From assembly GCA_030053995.1 (NCBI GenBank), contig JASGCP010000011.1, positions 1 to 32,265 on the forward strand: a stretch of 32,265 nt of DNA. Direction: 5' to 3'. Under the pieces are notes generated by a model. The model was not told where the DNA came from. It made no database searches and was given only the letters and a program-made list of their open reading frames with translations. Position numbers and translations under genes: made by a program. Positions 17,309-27,065 of this stretch are shown one piece after another (the first letter of the stretch is position 1; the number at the start of each line of letters is the position of its first letter). Source of the DNA: Phycisphaerales bacterium. Its GTDB lineage: Bacteria; Bacteroidota; Bacteroidia; Chitinophagales; Chitinophagaceae.

Positions 17309-18010
17309 ATGCACCAAACTGAATTTGAAAAATACGCTATAAAAGAAAAGAAAATTAGTAGCCTATCTTTACATCAATACAAAAAAAGTATTTATCAACC
17401 ACAGAATTTGACGCCTTATATCATTGAGGAACGACAATTGAATGTGGCTCAAATGGATGTGTTTAGTCGTTTGATGATGGATAGAATTATTTTCTTAGGC
17501 GAAGGTATTGATGCTTATGTTGCTAATATCATTAATGCACAATTGCTATTTTTAGAAAGTGCTGATCGTGCAAGAGATATTCAAATGTATATTAACTGTC
17601 CTGGTGGTAATGTTTACGATGGCTTAGGTATCTATGATACCATGCAGTTTATTACCCCTGATGTTAGTACGATTTGTACAGGCATGGCCGCTAGCTTTGG
17701 GGCTGTTTTACTTTGTGCCGGTACTAAAAATAAACGAACTGCTTTAAAGCATAGTCGCGTTCTGTTGCATCAACCTTCCGGTACCATTGGGGGACAAGCA
17801 TCAGATATTGAAATTACTGCTCACGAGATTAGAAAAACAAAAGTTGAGTTGTTTCAGATTATAGCACAACATACTGGTAAAAAGGCTGAACAGGTAACCA
17901 AAGATGCAGCACGGGATTTTTGGTTGTCCGCTGATGCAGCAAAAGAATACGGAATAGTTGATGAAGTTCTCTTTCTCAATCCTAAGAAAAAACAAAAAGA
18001 AAAACCTTAG
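17309..18010 (+). CDS. clpP: ATP-dependent Clp protease proteolytic subunit (canonical Bacteroidetes type)
   Basis: TPYIIEERQLNVAQMDVFSRLMMDRIIFLG, GMAASFGAVLL (Ser), LLHQPSG (His), ARDFWLSADAAKEYGIVDEV (Asp). Confidence 0.95.
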   Translation: MHQTEFEKYAIKEKKISSLSLHQYKKSIYQPQNLTPYIIEERQLNVAQMDVFSRLMMDRIIFLGEGIDAYVANIINAQLLFLESADRARDIQMYINCPGGNVYDGLGIYDTMQFITPDVSTICTGMAASFGAVLLCAGTKNKRTALKHSRVLLHQPSGTIGGQASDIEITAHEIRKTKVELFQIIAQHTGKKAEQVTKDAARDFWLSADAAKEYGIVDEVLFLNPKKKQKEKP

Positions 18011-18058
18011 TTTTTTGGTAATTTTAATGTACGCTTTATAATTTTATAATTTTTTAAT

Positions 18059-18712
18059 ATGTATCTAAATCAAAAATCTTTGTTAGGGCAATATAGTAAG
18101 AATGAGGATGATGATGACAATGATGATAAGAATAATGATGATAAGCAAAGTGCCGACAAAAAAATTGGACTTTTAAATGAGAAAATGGAAAAATTATTTT
18201 TTTCCAAGCGTAATATTTACTTATGGGGTGGTGTTGATGATAAGAGTGCGAAGGAAATAGTTACTAAATTTGAATTGCTGGAGCTCGATGACCCAACTAA
18301 AGAAATTAATTTTTTTATCAATAGCCCTGGCGGTGTTGTTACGAGTGGTATGGTTATTTACGACACAATAAAGTATTTATCTTGTCCTGTTAGTACCATT
18401 TGCATTGGATTGGCAGCCAGTATGGGATCTGTATTATTAAGCTGTGGTGTCAAAGGGCGCCGGTTTATTTATCCGCATGCAGAAGTAATGATTCATCAAC
18501 CTTCGTTAGGTGGCTATTTTCAAGCAACTTCTGCTGATATAGAAATTCATGCAGAACAAATCAAGAAAACAAAAGAAATCAGTGCAAAGATATTGGCAGA
18601 TAATTGTGGTAAGTCGCTTAATCAAATATTAAAAGATTTTGATAGGGACTATTGGATGAATGCACAGGAAGCTATCGAGTATGGTATTGTGGATGGAGTC
18701 TATAAAAAGTAA
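18059..18712 (+). CDS. Second ClpP paralogue with acidic Asp/Asn-rich N-terminus
   Basis: NSPGGVVTSGMVIYDTI, GLAASMGSVLL, MIHQPSLGG, FDRDYWMNAQEAIEYGIVDGV. Confidence 0.93.
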   Translation: MYLNQKSLLGQYSKNEDDDDNDDKNNDDKQSADKKIGLLNEKMEKLFFSKRNIYLWGGVDDKSAKEIVTKFELLELDDPTKEINFFINSPGGVVTSGMVIYDTIKYLSCPVSTICIGLAASMGSVLLSCGVKGRRFIYPHAEVMIHQPSLGGYFQATSADIEIHAEQIKKTKEISAKILADNCGKSLNQILKDFDRDYWMNAQEAIEYGIVDGVYKK

Positions 18713-18850
18713 AAGATATAGATGATATTGTAACGAGCACTATTTTTAGCGGGATATATCTCTACGCATAGTATGTTATAGCCACGAGCAATTAAGCTAA
18801 TCTATCAGCGGTTAACTTAAATTTTCTTATCAGGAATATTTAAATTATTT

Positions 18851-19810
18851 ATGAAGTTTAAAGACCCCATACCTGTTCAAGCATTAGCCAAATTTTTGGG
18901 TGTTTCTGTTACGGGCAATTTGGAAAATAAAGCTTATGGCATTAATGAAATTCATAGGGTAGCTGAGGGGGATATTTGTTTTGTTGATCATCCCAAGTAT
19001 TATTATTCATCACTTAATAGCAAGGCAACTATTATTATCATCAATAGTGATAAAGAGCTTGTCCCCCAAGGGAAGTCCTTACTCATTGCTGAAGATCCTT
19101 TTGTTTGCTATTTGCGCATCGTTGAAAAATATGCCCCTTTGTCGAATATTCAAACTACGCAACTGTCATCCGCACAAGTTGGTAAAACAAGTGTTGTTAT
19201 GGGCAATGTTGTTATTGGTAACAATGTAACTATTGGTGAACATTGTATTATTTACCCCCATGTTACTATATTAGATAATACAGAAATTGGTGATCATGTT
19301 ATTATTCAATCGGGTACCGTTATTGGTTCAGATGCTTTTTACTATAATAGTAAAAGAAGTAGAACAGTTCAGTATCAAAAAATGCTTAGTTGCGGTAAGG
19401 TAGTCATTGAAGATTATGTTGAAATTGGGGCTAATTGTACAATTGACAGGGGTGTAACAGCAGAAACCCGAATTGGATTAGGAACCAAGATCGATAATTT
19501 AGTACATATTGGTCATGAAGTAATTATTGGTAAAAATTGTTTAATCGCAGCACAGGTTGGTGTTGCGGGGGTTACTATTATAGAAGATAATGTCACTTTA
19601 TGGGGGCAGGTTGGTGTTAGCAAAACATTGACAATTGGTAAAAATGCAGTTGTTTTAGCCCAAAGTGGTGTTAGTAATACTTTAGAAGGTAATAAAGTGT
19701 ATTTTGGATACCCAGCTGTTGAAGCCAATACAAAGCGTAGAGAGATAGTATGGATTAAAAGGATTCCTGAGTTGTGGAATAAAATTATGTCCACTAAAGA
19801 TAATGATTAG
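18851..19810 (+). CDS. UDP-3-O-acylglucosamine N-acyltransferase (LpxD) or LpxD-like paralogue
   Basis: Left-handed beta-helix hexapeptide repeats; INEIHRVAEGDICFVDHPKYY N-terminal domain. Confidence 0.87.
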   Translation: MKFKDPIPVQALAKFLGVSVTGNLENKAYGINEIHRVAEGDICFVDHPKYYYSSLNSKATIIIINSDKELVPQGKSLLIAEDPFVCYLRIVEKYAPLSNIQTTQLSSAQVGKTSVVMGNVVIGNNVTIGEHCIIYPHVTILDNTEIGDHVIIQSGTVIGSDAFYYNSKRSRTVQYQKMLSCGKVVIEDYVEIGANCTIDRGVTAETRIGLGTKIDNLVHIGHEVIIGKNCLIAAQVGVAGVTIIEDNVTLWGQVGVSKTLTIGKNAVVLAQSGVSNTLEGNKVYFGYPAVEANTKRREIVWIKRIPELWNKIMSTKDND

Positions 19811-19887
19811 CCGGTTATTAATTTGTTTTTCAGATTCGATTATAGAGCAAGGTGCTTGTTCATAAAAATAAAGAATTAGTATTAACT

Positions 19888-20667
19888 ATGAAAAAAATTT
19901 ACTCGTACAATATCAATGGTATTCGTGCTGCTATAAAAAAAGGTTTTTATGAATGGGTGGCATTAGAGCAGCCGGATATATTGTGTTTGCAAGAAACAAA
20001 GGCACTACAGACAGATGTCAATGAGGATTTTATAAAAGAACTTGGTTATCATACTTATTGGTTCTCAGCTCAAAAAAGAGGGTATAGCGGTGTAGCTGTT
20101 TATACAAAAATATTGCCGAAGCAAGTTATTTATGGTACGGGTCATGCACAAAGTGATTCAGAAGGCCGAGTTTTACAATTATTATTTGATGATTTCTTAT
20201 TGATCAATGCTTATTTCCCAAGTGGTACGAGTGGGGAAGAAAGGCAAAATTATAAGTATCAGTGGTTAGGTGAGATGAGTACTTTTTTAGATACGGCGAT
20301 AAAAAAACAGCCCTGTATAATGTTGTTAGGAGATTATAATATTGCCCATCAAGAAATAGATATTCATGATCCTAAGGGTAACAAAAATTCCTCAGGTTTT
20401 TTGCCTGCAGAAAGGCAATGGATGACAGACTTTTTAGCCGGGCAATCTATGGTTGATAGCTATCGATTTATCAACCCCACTACCCAAGACGCATACTCTT
20501 GGTGGAGCCAAAGGTTTCCATCGGTTAGGTTACAAAATAAGGGATGGCGTATAGATTATATTTGTATAACAAAGCCTTTGCTACAATATCTTACCAGTGC
20601 GTCTATTCATGCTGATATAAAACATTCTGACCATTGTCCTGTAAGTATGATTTTGACGCTTCCTTGA
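19888..20667 (+). CDS. Exodeoxyribonuclease III
   Basis: MKKIYSYNINGIRAAIKKGF, DILCLQETKA, LLGDYNIAHQEIDIHDPKGN, RIDYICI, HSDHCPV; ATG 19888 preferred over GTG 19852. Confidence 0.92.
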   Translation: MKKIYSYNINGIRAAIKKGFYEWVALEQPDILCLQETKALQTDVNEDFIKELGYHTYWFSAQKRGYSGVAVYTKILPKQVIYGTGHAQSDSEGRVLQLLFDDFLLINAYFPSGTSGEERQNYKYQWLGEMSTFLDTAIKKQPCIMLLGDYNIAHQEIDIHDPKGNKNSSGFLPAERQWMTDFLAGQSMVDSYRFINPTTQDAYSWWSQRFPSVRLQNKGWRIDYICITKPLLQYLTSASIHADIKHSDHCPVSMILTLP

Positions 20668-20766
20668 GCGAGCAATTTACGATAAGGATGTATTGTATAT
20701 TAGGGCAAAGAAATAAAATTGTTGGTATCCGTTTTTATGCTTGACTTATTAACACATGTAAATTGC

Positions 20767-20798
20767 TTGCAAAATGTAGTTAAAATTAGTTAACTTCG
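20767..20798 (+). promoter_or_regulatory. Promoter-like TTG-N21-TAACTTCG
   Basis: TAACTTCG at 20791-20798 directly upstream of ATG 20820. Confidence 0.5.
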
Positions 20799-20819
20799 CA
20801 TAAAAAAAATAGTATTGTT

Positions 20820-21641
20820 ATGAATAAAAAAAGGATATTATTCATCTCGACAGAGATGTCACCTTATATGGAAATAACATATTATGCTCCTATTCTTAAT
20901 AAGTTGGCGTCAAGATGTTTTCAAAAAGGATGGGATGTTCGCTGTATTATTCCTTATTACGGTGTTATTAATGAACGGAGACATAAGCTCCATGAAGTAG
21001 TGCGCTTAGCTGGCATTTATACGCAAGTTAATAACAAAGACTATTCTATACAAATAAAGGTTGCCTCATTACCCAATTCTCATTTACAGGTTTATTTTAT
21101 TCAGAATGAATTTTTTGGGAAATGTAAAACTATATTCTATGATGAAAATGAAGAGTGGGTAGATTCTAATATGGATTGGTCTATTTTTTTTGCAAAAAGT
21201 GCTTTAGAGGTTGTTAAACGCCTTGAGTGGGCACCAGATATTATACATTGTAGCGGTTGGATGACTTCGTTAGTGCCTATGTATTTAAAGAAACAATACA
21301 ATCGTGAACCAGTTTTTTTAAATAGTAAGACTATTTTTACAATAGGTGATGTTTTTTTTAATCATGCACTTCCTAAGGAATATTTAGAAATAGCTGGTGT
21401 TAAAGATGCTTTGTCGGCTAAAGAAGCACAGTTGCTATCAACTGTTGATAATAATGCTTTAACCAATATTGCCACTATTTTTTCAGATGGCGTTGTGCTC
21501 GCTACTGAGCATAGTAAAATCGATACGAAAATTATTCAGGCTATATCAAAGAAATCAAAGGTAACTAAGAAGATTTTAAAGTATGGTGGTCCTGAATCAG
21601 ATTTAATTGAATATATCAATTTTTATAATGATATTCTATAG
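20820..21641 (+). CDS. Glycogen/starch synthase-like protein, GT5 N-terminal domain only
   Basis: KRILFISTEMSPY...GWDVRCIIPYYGVINERRHKLHEV, WAPDIIHCSGWMTSLVPMYLK; ends after about 273 aa with no C-terminal GT-B domain. Confidence 0.8.
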   Translation: MNKKRILFISTEMSPYMEITYYAPILNKLASRCFQKGWDVRCIIPYYGVINERRHKLHEVVRLAGIYTQVNNKDYSIQIKVASLPNSHLQVYFIQNEFFGKCKTIFYDENEEWVDSNMDWSIFFAKSALEVVKRLEWAPDIIHCSGWMTSLVPMYLKKQYNREPVFLNSKTIFTIGDVFFNHALPKEYLEIAGVKDALSAKEAQLLSTVDNNALTNIATIFSDGVVLATEHSKIDTKIIQAISKKSKVTKKILKYGGPESDLIEYINFYNDIL

Positions 21642-21658
21642 ACAACACAAGATCAAAC

Positions 21659-23161
21659 ATGTCTAATTTATTGCGGTTCCGTATTGTTGTTTTTTTTATT
21701 GCGTCATTGTGCTTATCGTGTACGAAGATCGGCACGACCAATGTGGGCGGTGGACTTATTCCTTCTTCTGATCAGGTATTTACAAGTGATACAACGCTTG
21801 ATGTTGTTGCCTATAACATTCAGGATCCTAAGGATACGACTAAAATATATCTTTCTGATAGTCATATTGTAGGGTCTATTATTAATGATCCTATTTTTCG
21901 AACAACGAGTGCTTATTTTTATTTTGAGCCTAAACCCCCAATATTTCCTTATGTTAATCCTATTAATAGGGATAGTATTGTATCGGTTGATTCAGTTTAT
22001 TTATTATTGGGATATGAAGGGGCTTATGGGGACTCATCTGATAATGCTACGGTAACCGTTCAGGTACAAGAGGTTAACCAGCCCGGCTTAATGTTTATGA
22101 ATTATCCTGTTCAATACCCCAATTTTGTGCCAATTATTACTAAAAATATTGTGGGTTTTGAGAATAAGGTTCTATATCCTAAAAACTTAAATGATTCAGT
22201 TATTACCAACTTTGAAAGAACAAAAGGACTGATTAGGATACCCTTACCGGTTGCCTGGGGTACGCCATTTTTATTGACATACGATACTGATTTTACTTAT
22301 AAGAATGCCGTAAACTATCGGGCTACTTTTGCTGGTTTTAAAGTGCAAGATGTAGGAAGTAACACCAATACTTTATTGTCTGTTAGTCTTGTTTCGAATA
22401 CTTATTTAGCGTTTTATTACCGATATAAAAATAATGGACGAATAGATTCAGCCGTTACTTACTTTTCATCGATTATATACAATGATGAGAGTAATAACTT
22501 ATTGACGCGTCAAGCGAATTTTGTCGTTCGGTCATATACCCCACCGACACCACAGGCTCCTATAAAAGGGGACAGTTTGTTATATATTCAAACATATCCT
22601 GGAACAGCAGCTGTACTGACCATACCTGGTCTATCGAAGTTATCTAACCGAATTATTAATCGAGCTGAATTAATAGTTTATCAAGAGCCTCAAAATGTGT
22701 ATTATGACAACCTTTATCCACCGCCTAATTATTTGTTGTTAGCGGCTTATGATTCCACGCGGGGGGCTAAAAGAAATATTAGAAATGATTACTATATAGA
22801 TGCTAATAATTATGTTGACTTAAATTATTTTGGTGGGGCACAGAAAAAAACTACAATTAACGGGCAGAGTGTAACGACTTATGTTTTTAATATTAGTAGA
22901 TATGTGCAAGGGATTATTACAAGAAAAGATACTATTCTGAATTTAAGATTATATGCCCCTACTAATGATGAAGTTCTTTACCAACCACCTTATCCTAATA
23001 CTGCTTATCCTGCTTATGATAATGATGGGAATGCTTATAGAATTGGTATAACACCATTAAGTGCTAATACCACAGCTTTTGGACGAGTCGTTTTAGGGGG
23101 TGGGGTAGGAAACACATCGCCGTATAGGATGGTGTTGAGAATAGTTTATACTAAAATATAA
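21659..23161 (+). CDS. DUF4270-family lipoprotein
   Basis: Lipobox LCLSC-TKIG; G-L-IP, SHIVGSIINDPIFRTTSAYFYFEP typical of DUF4270. Confidence 0.82.
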   Translation: MSNLLRFRIVVFFIASLCLSCTKIGTTNVGGGLIPSSDQVFTSDTTLDVVAYNIQDPKDTTKIYLSDSHIVGSIINDPIFRTTSAYFYFEPKPPIFPYVNPINRDSIVSVDSVYLLLGYEGAYGDSSDNATVTVQVQEVNQPGLMFMNYPVQYPNFVPIITKNIVGFENKVLYPKNLNDSVITNFERTKGLIRIPLPVAWGTPFLLTYDTDFTYKNAVNYRATFAGFKVQDVGSNTNTLLSVSLVSNTYLAFYYRYKNNGRIDSAVTYFSSIIYNDESNNLLTRQANFVVRSYTPPTPQAPIKGDSLLYIQTYPGTAAVLTIPGLSKLSNRIINRAELIVYQEPQNVYYDNLYPPPNYLLLAAYDSTRGAKRNIRNDYYIDANNYVDLNYFGGAQKKTTINGQSVTTYVFNISRYVQGIITRKDTILNLRLYAPTNDEVLYQPPYPNTAYPAYDNDGNAYRIGITPLSANTTAFGRVVLGGGVGNTSPYRMVLRIVYTKI

Positions 23162-23232
23162 ATTTTATAGAAAGACCACCGGTAGATCATTTATTGGTCA
23201 TCATTTATCTATTTGCTTCTTTTGATAGAAAA

Positions 23233-24450
23233 TTATATACTCTTTAATGCCTGATCAAGATCAGCAATTATATCGTTTGCTTGTTCAAGTCCAACACTTA
23301 TGCGTACTAAACTATCGGTTATATCAGATTGTTTTTTTTCCTCAGCTGAAACACCTTTATGTATCATCGATGCGGGGTGTGCTATTAAGGTGTCTAAACT
23401 TCCTAATGATACCGCCCTAGTACACATTTTTAAGTTGTTAATAAATTGTTGTGTTCCTGAATAATTTGCTTGAACTTCAAAACTAAAAACGGGAACCGGC
23501 TGCTTGAGCTGTTGTCGTGCTAATGTGTATTCTGGGTGCGTTGGTAATCCTAGAAAATTAACTTTATGAATTTTTGGGTGTTTATTTAGAAATTCTGCTA
23601 CTGCCCATGCATTAGAACAATGTTTTTGCATTCGTAATTCTAAAGTTTTGATACCATTCATTAGTAAATAAGCATCAAAAGGACTTGGGGTGCTACCGAG
23701 CAAGGTTCTATACTTCCATGCGGTATGTTGCATAAAATCAAGATCACGACCTAACAAGACGCCACCAATACTGGTACCATGTCCATTTAAAAATTTGGTA
23801 GTTGAATGAATAATAAAATCAACTTGATACTTAAACGGTTGTTGTAATATAGGTGTAGCAAAGGTATTATCAACACTTACTTTGCAATGAAATTCATGTG
23901 CTAATTTTGTTATGAACTCAATTGGTAAACATTGATTAGTGGGATTAGAGGGGGTTTCGATATGAATTAATTTAATAGATCGGTTATTTTTTAGAGCGGA
24001 TGCTATTTCATTCTTTTTTCGGAAGTCAACAATAATTGTTTGTATTCCTAATTTAGGCAAAATTTTGTGAAAAAGCTCATGGGTGCCACCGTATAAAGAA
24101 TAGTGTGATAATATGGTATCACCTTTTTGTAATAAACCGAGAAACAAGGTTGTCATGGCAGATTGACCACTAGCATGCAATAGTGCTTTAATTTTATTTT
24201 TATCAAACAACTGGTAGCTTTCTAAATAACTAATAAGTTCTTCTACATATTCAAAATTAGGATTTTGCCAACGCGAATAAACTGCTCGTTTATCAGGGCT
24301 ATCCATTTTAGCAATCATCGATGCACAATCATCATAAGTAAAGGTCGATGTTGCGTAAATAGGCATCAGATGAGATTGGGCACTCATTTTCTGTTCTACA
24401 GCATGCAACAGTCCTGAAGTAATACCTGTAAATTCTATGGATGAAGACAT
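23233..24450 (-). CDS. Cys/Met metabolism PLP-dependent enzyme (cystathionine gamma-synthase / gamma-lyase type)
   Basis: HIETPSNPTNQ, VDNTFATPILQQP, HSTTKFLNGHG (PLP lysine), SLGSLDTLIAHPASM. Confidence 0.9.
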   Translation of the reverse strand: MSSSIEFTGITSGLLHAVEQKMSAQSHLMPIYATSTFTYDDCASMIAKMDSPDKRAVYSRWQNPNFEYVEELISYLESYQLFDKNKIKALLHASGQSAMTTLFLGLLQKGDTILSHYSLYGGTHELFHKILPKLGIQTIIVDFRKKNEIASALKNNRSIKLIHIETPSNPTNQCLPIEFITKLAHEFHCKVSVDNTFATPILQQPFKYQVDFIIHSTTKFLNGHGTSIGGVLLGRDLDFMQHTAWKYRTLLGSTPSPFDAYLLMNGIKTLELRMQKHCSNAWAVAEFLNKHPKIHKVNFLGLPTHPEYTLARQQLKQPVPVFSFEVQANYSGTQQFINNLKMCTRAVSLGSLDTLIAHPASMIHKGVSAEEKKQSDITDSLVRISVGLEQANDIIADLDQALKSI

Positions 24451-24454
24451 AATG

Positions 24455-26308
24455 TTAATGATCTTTTTTAGATATAGGCGGAATGCCCAGACTTATAAAA
24501 ATAGAACCAATTGGTATTAAAGCGATTCCTAGAAAATGAAAGGCAAGGTACCATTTTTGTGGATTAACCGCATCGGTATCCAAGATAATTGTAGGGGCAA
24601 ATAGAAAAAATGATATTCCAACACCAATTAAAATAACACCGGTGCGTAAGATATTAGTATAGTTTTTGTCTAATAGTTTAATCCCTACGATTACAAAATG
24701 AATCATTCCTAAACAGAGAAAAAATACAAATTCAGCTGTAGAAAAATCAGTTTTTTTATAGTAATCGTTTATAAAGGATAGAAAAATTAAGAGCGAACTT
24801 AATGCGTAAATGATCAGGTAAATAATTTTAAAATCTTTCTTTGTAAATCGATCAATTTCTAAACTGGGACGATGCATACCGTATAACATATAGATATCAT
24901 AACCAATTACCATCCATCCAACCAAACGGATCCATGTTTCTATTGGTAGTCCAATCATCATGGCAATGCAAAATAAAATACCCAGTATAGGTATCAAGGG
25001 CACAAAAGGAGTTTTAAATACTCTCGGTAGATTGGGTGATTTAACGCGTAATATCCAGACCCCGGCACAAACGAGAATAAATGCAAATAGGGTGCCGATA
25101 CTGGTTAATTCGGCAATGATATCAGCTGGAACAAATCCTGCAATGATGACACAAAAAAATGTGATGATTAAAATACTTCGGTTCGGTGATTGTTGTTTGC
25201 TTGACAGTTTGCTAAATATTTGAGGCAGGAGTCCATCCTTACTCATTGAGTAAAATATTCTACTTTGCCCTAATAATAAAACCAACATAACAGACATGTA
25301 GCCAAATAAAATGGCAATAACAACACCGTTTTTCAGCCATGTAAAAGAATGAGTACTTCCAAAATGGTCAATAGCAATACTAACTGGTGCGATACCATCT
25401 ACACCGGCAAAATTTTTATAGTTCGTAACGCCAACTAAAATGTAACTAAATGCTATGTATAGTATGGTACAAATGATTAATGAACCGATAATACCAATGG
25501 GTAAGTTTCTTGAAGGATTTTTTGTTTCTTGTGCGGCGGTACTTACAGCGTCAAAGCCTATATAAGCAAAAAATAATATACCAGCAGCACGTAATATACC
25601 TGTCCAACCATAATGTCCAAAAGTACCACTGTTAGGTGGTATAAATGGTGTTAAATTATCATGAGATACAAATTGGTAGCCGATAGTTATAAAAATAATA
25701 ACAATACTTACTTTTACGAGTACGATGATTGTATTGAATACATCGGATTGTTTATTACCGCGTGTGAGGATGAGGCTAATCAGTAATAAGATGAGCACGG
25801 CTGGTAGATTAATAATACCTCCTTCGCTTGGGCAGTAGTTAAGTTGATGAGGAAGGTGTATGCCCCAATGTTCTAATAATTTGCTAAAATATCGCCCCCA
25901 ACTAATTGCGATAGTGCCACAGGCTACGGCATACTCTAAAATTAGATCCCACCCAATTGTCCATGCTATTAATTCACCCATGGTAACATAGCTATAAGAA
26001 TAAGCACTACCGGCTACTGGTAGCATGCTTGCTAATTCGGCGTAACATAATCCTGCAAATAAACAACCTAATCCGGCAATTATAAATGATATAATTATAG
26101 CCGGACCAGCATACATACCGGCAGCATAACCAGTTATGGAAAATAAGCCGGCACCAATGATTCCACCTACCCCTAACATGAGCAAAGATACCGGACCAAA
26201 ACTTCGCTTTAGTTTTATCGTCTGAGCATCTTGAAACTGATCGTTATTGTTACTTTCATTTTCTTGACCATCTAAACTAGATATACTTTTTAGTTTGAAT
26301 ATACTCAT
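24455..26308 (-). CDS. APC-superfamily amino acid permease (CAT-like)
   Basis: LGVGGIIGAGLFSITGYAAG, FFAYIGFDAVSTAAQETKNPSRNLPIGI. Confidence 0.92.
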   Translation of the reverse strand: MSIFKLKSISSLDGQENESNNNDQFQDAQTIKLKRSFGPVSLLMLGVGGIIGAGLFSITGYAAGMYAGPAIIISFIIAGLGCLFAGLCYAELASMLPVAGSAYSYSYVTMGELIAWTIGWDLILEYAVACGTIAISWGRYFSKLLEHWGIHLPHQLNYCPSEGGIINLPAVLILLLISLILTRGNKQSDVFNTIIVLVKVSIVIIFITIGYQFVSHDNLTPFIPPNSGTFGHYGWTGILRAAGILFFAYIGFDAVSTAAQETKNPSRNLPIGIIGSLIICTILYIAFSYILVGVTNYKNFAGVDGIAPVSIAIDHFGSTHSFTWLKNGVVIAILFGYMSVMLVLLLGQSRIFYSMSKDGLLPQIFSKLSSKQQSPNRSILIITFFCVIIAGFVPADIIAELTSIGTLFAFILVCAGVWILRVKSPNLPRVFKTPFVPLIPILGILFCIAMMIGLPIETWIRLVGWMVIGYDIYMLYGMHRPSLEIDRFTKKDFKIIYLIIYALSSLLIFLSFINDYYKKTDFSTAEFVFFLCLGMIHFVIVGIKLLDKNYTNILRTGVILIGVGISFFLFAPTIILDTDAVNPQKWYLAFHFLGIALIPIGSIFISLGIPPISKKDH

Positions 26309-26362
26309 GGAATAAATAATTTTTGAATGAGGGTTTAGACAGAATAGTGGTTATCTTTAATC

Positions 26363-26932
26363 TTAGTCTGTAGCAGAATTGTTGTCATTTATCGATAAAT
26401 CATCTGATAAATCAGACATTTTATTTTTCTGTAATGACGCATGGGCTTTCTTTGTTGGACTATTAAAAGGGTATTGTAAGGGCGGATCGCCCACAAAATT
26501 GAGTACCACAGGCAATGGGCTTTTCTCACTGATAGGGTAATTTTTGATGATGTCAATTAGTTCGATAAGAAACGTGAAATTTTTATTAAAATCGTAAACA
26601 TAAATGAAGCGCTGATCTGTTTCTATGATCTCACTATCGATTGTAGTTTCTTTCATCATTAATACTGCAGGGGTGTTAATAATATCGTCACTTTCGTTAC
26701 TGGAGTAATCGGATAGCGAAATTTGTTTTCCTTCTTCCCATTGTTGATTACTTCTGTAGAAAGTTGCTTTTTCTTTTGTGTCAAAATTATATGCTTTTAA
26801 GATTGCCAGATGTAAATCAAAAAAATTATGATGGGGACTAATTATAATATCTCGATGTACACTTTCATCTTCTTCATAATAAATCCTAAATTTTAATACT
26901 GAAGACATCTGCATTTGTTTTAAATTTATCAA
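26363..26932 (-). CDS. Plasmid pRiA4b ORF-3-like family protein
   Basis: KFRIYYEEDESVHRDIIISPHHNFFDLHLAILKAYNFD...ATFYRSNQQWEEGKQISL resembles the PRiA4_ORF3 fold. Confidence 0.7.
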   Translation of the reverse strand: MINLKQMQMSSVLKFRIYYEEDESVHRDIIISPHHNFFDLHLAILKAYNFDTKEKATFYRSNQQWEEGKQISLSDYSSNESDDIINTPAVLMMKETTIDSEIIETDQRFIYVYDFNKNFTFLIELIDIIKNYPISEKSPLPVVLNFVGDPPLQYPFNSPTKKAHASLQKNKMSDLSDDLSINDNNSATD

Positions 26933-27065
26933 GTGCCCCTAATAATCCATCACACTACGCAAAGGTATATTTTTTTCTGTACGCTTTTGAATTTTCTTTA
27001 CCCTTGCTTTTTTTGGTGTGGGAATATTTGCCCCTTTTTTATTTGACCGTACACCGATGTTTTTT

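Noticed and set aside
19513-19794. Antisense ORF in lpxD-like gene
   Set aside because: Arises from the regular hexapeptide-repeat codon pattern.
19852-19887. GTG upstream start for exodeoxyribonuclease III
   Set aside because: Conserved family start MKKIYSYNINGIRA aligns with ATG 19888.
26363-26932. pRiA4b ORF-3-like gene as evidence of a plasmid or IS insertion
   Set aside because: The family name is historical; no transposase, terminal inverted repeats or target duplications are visible around it.
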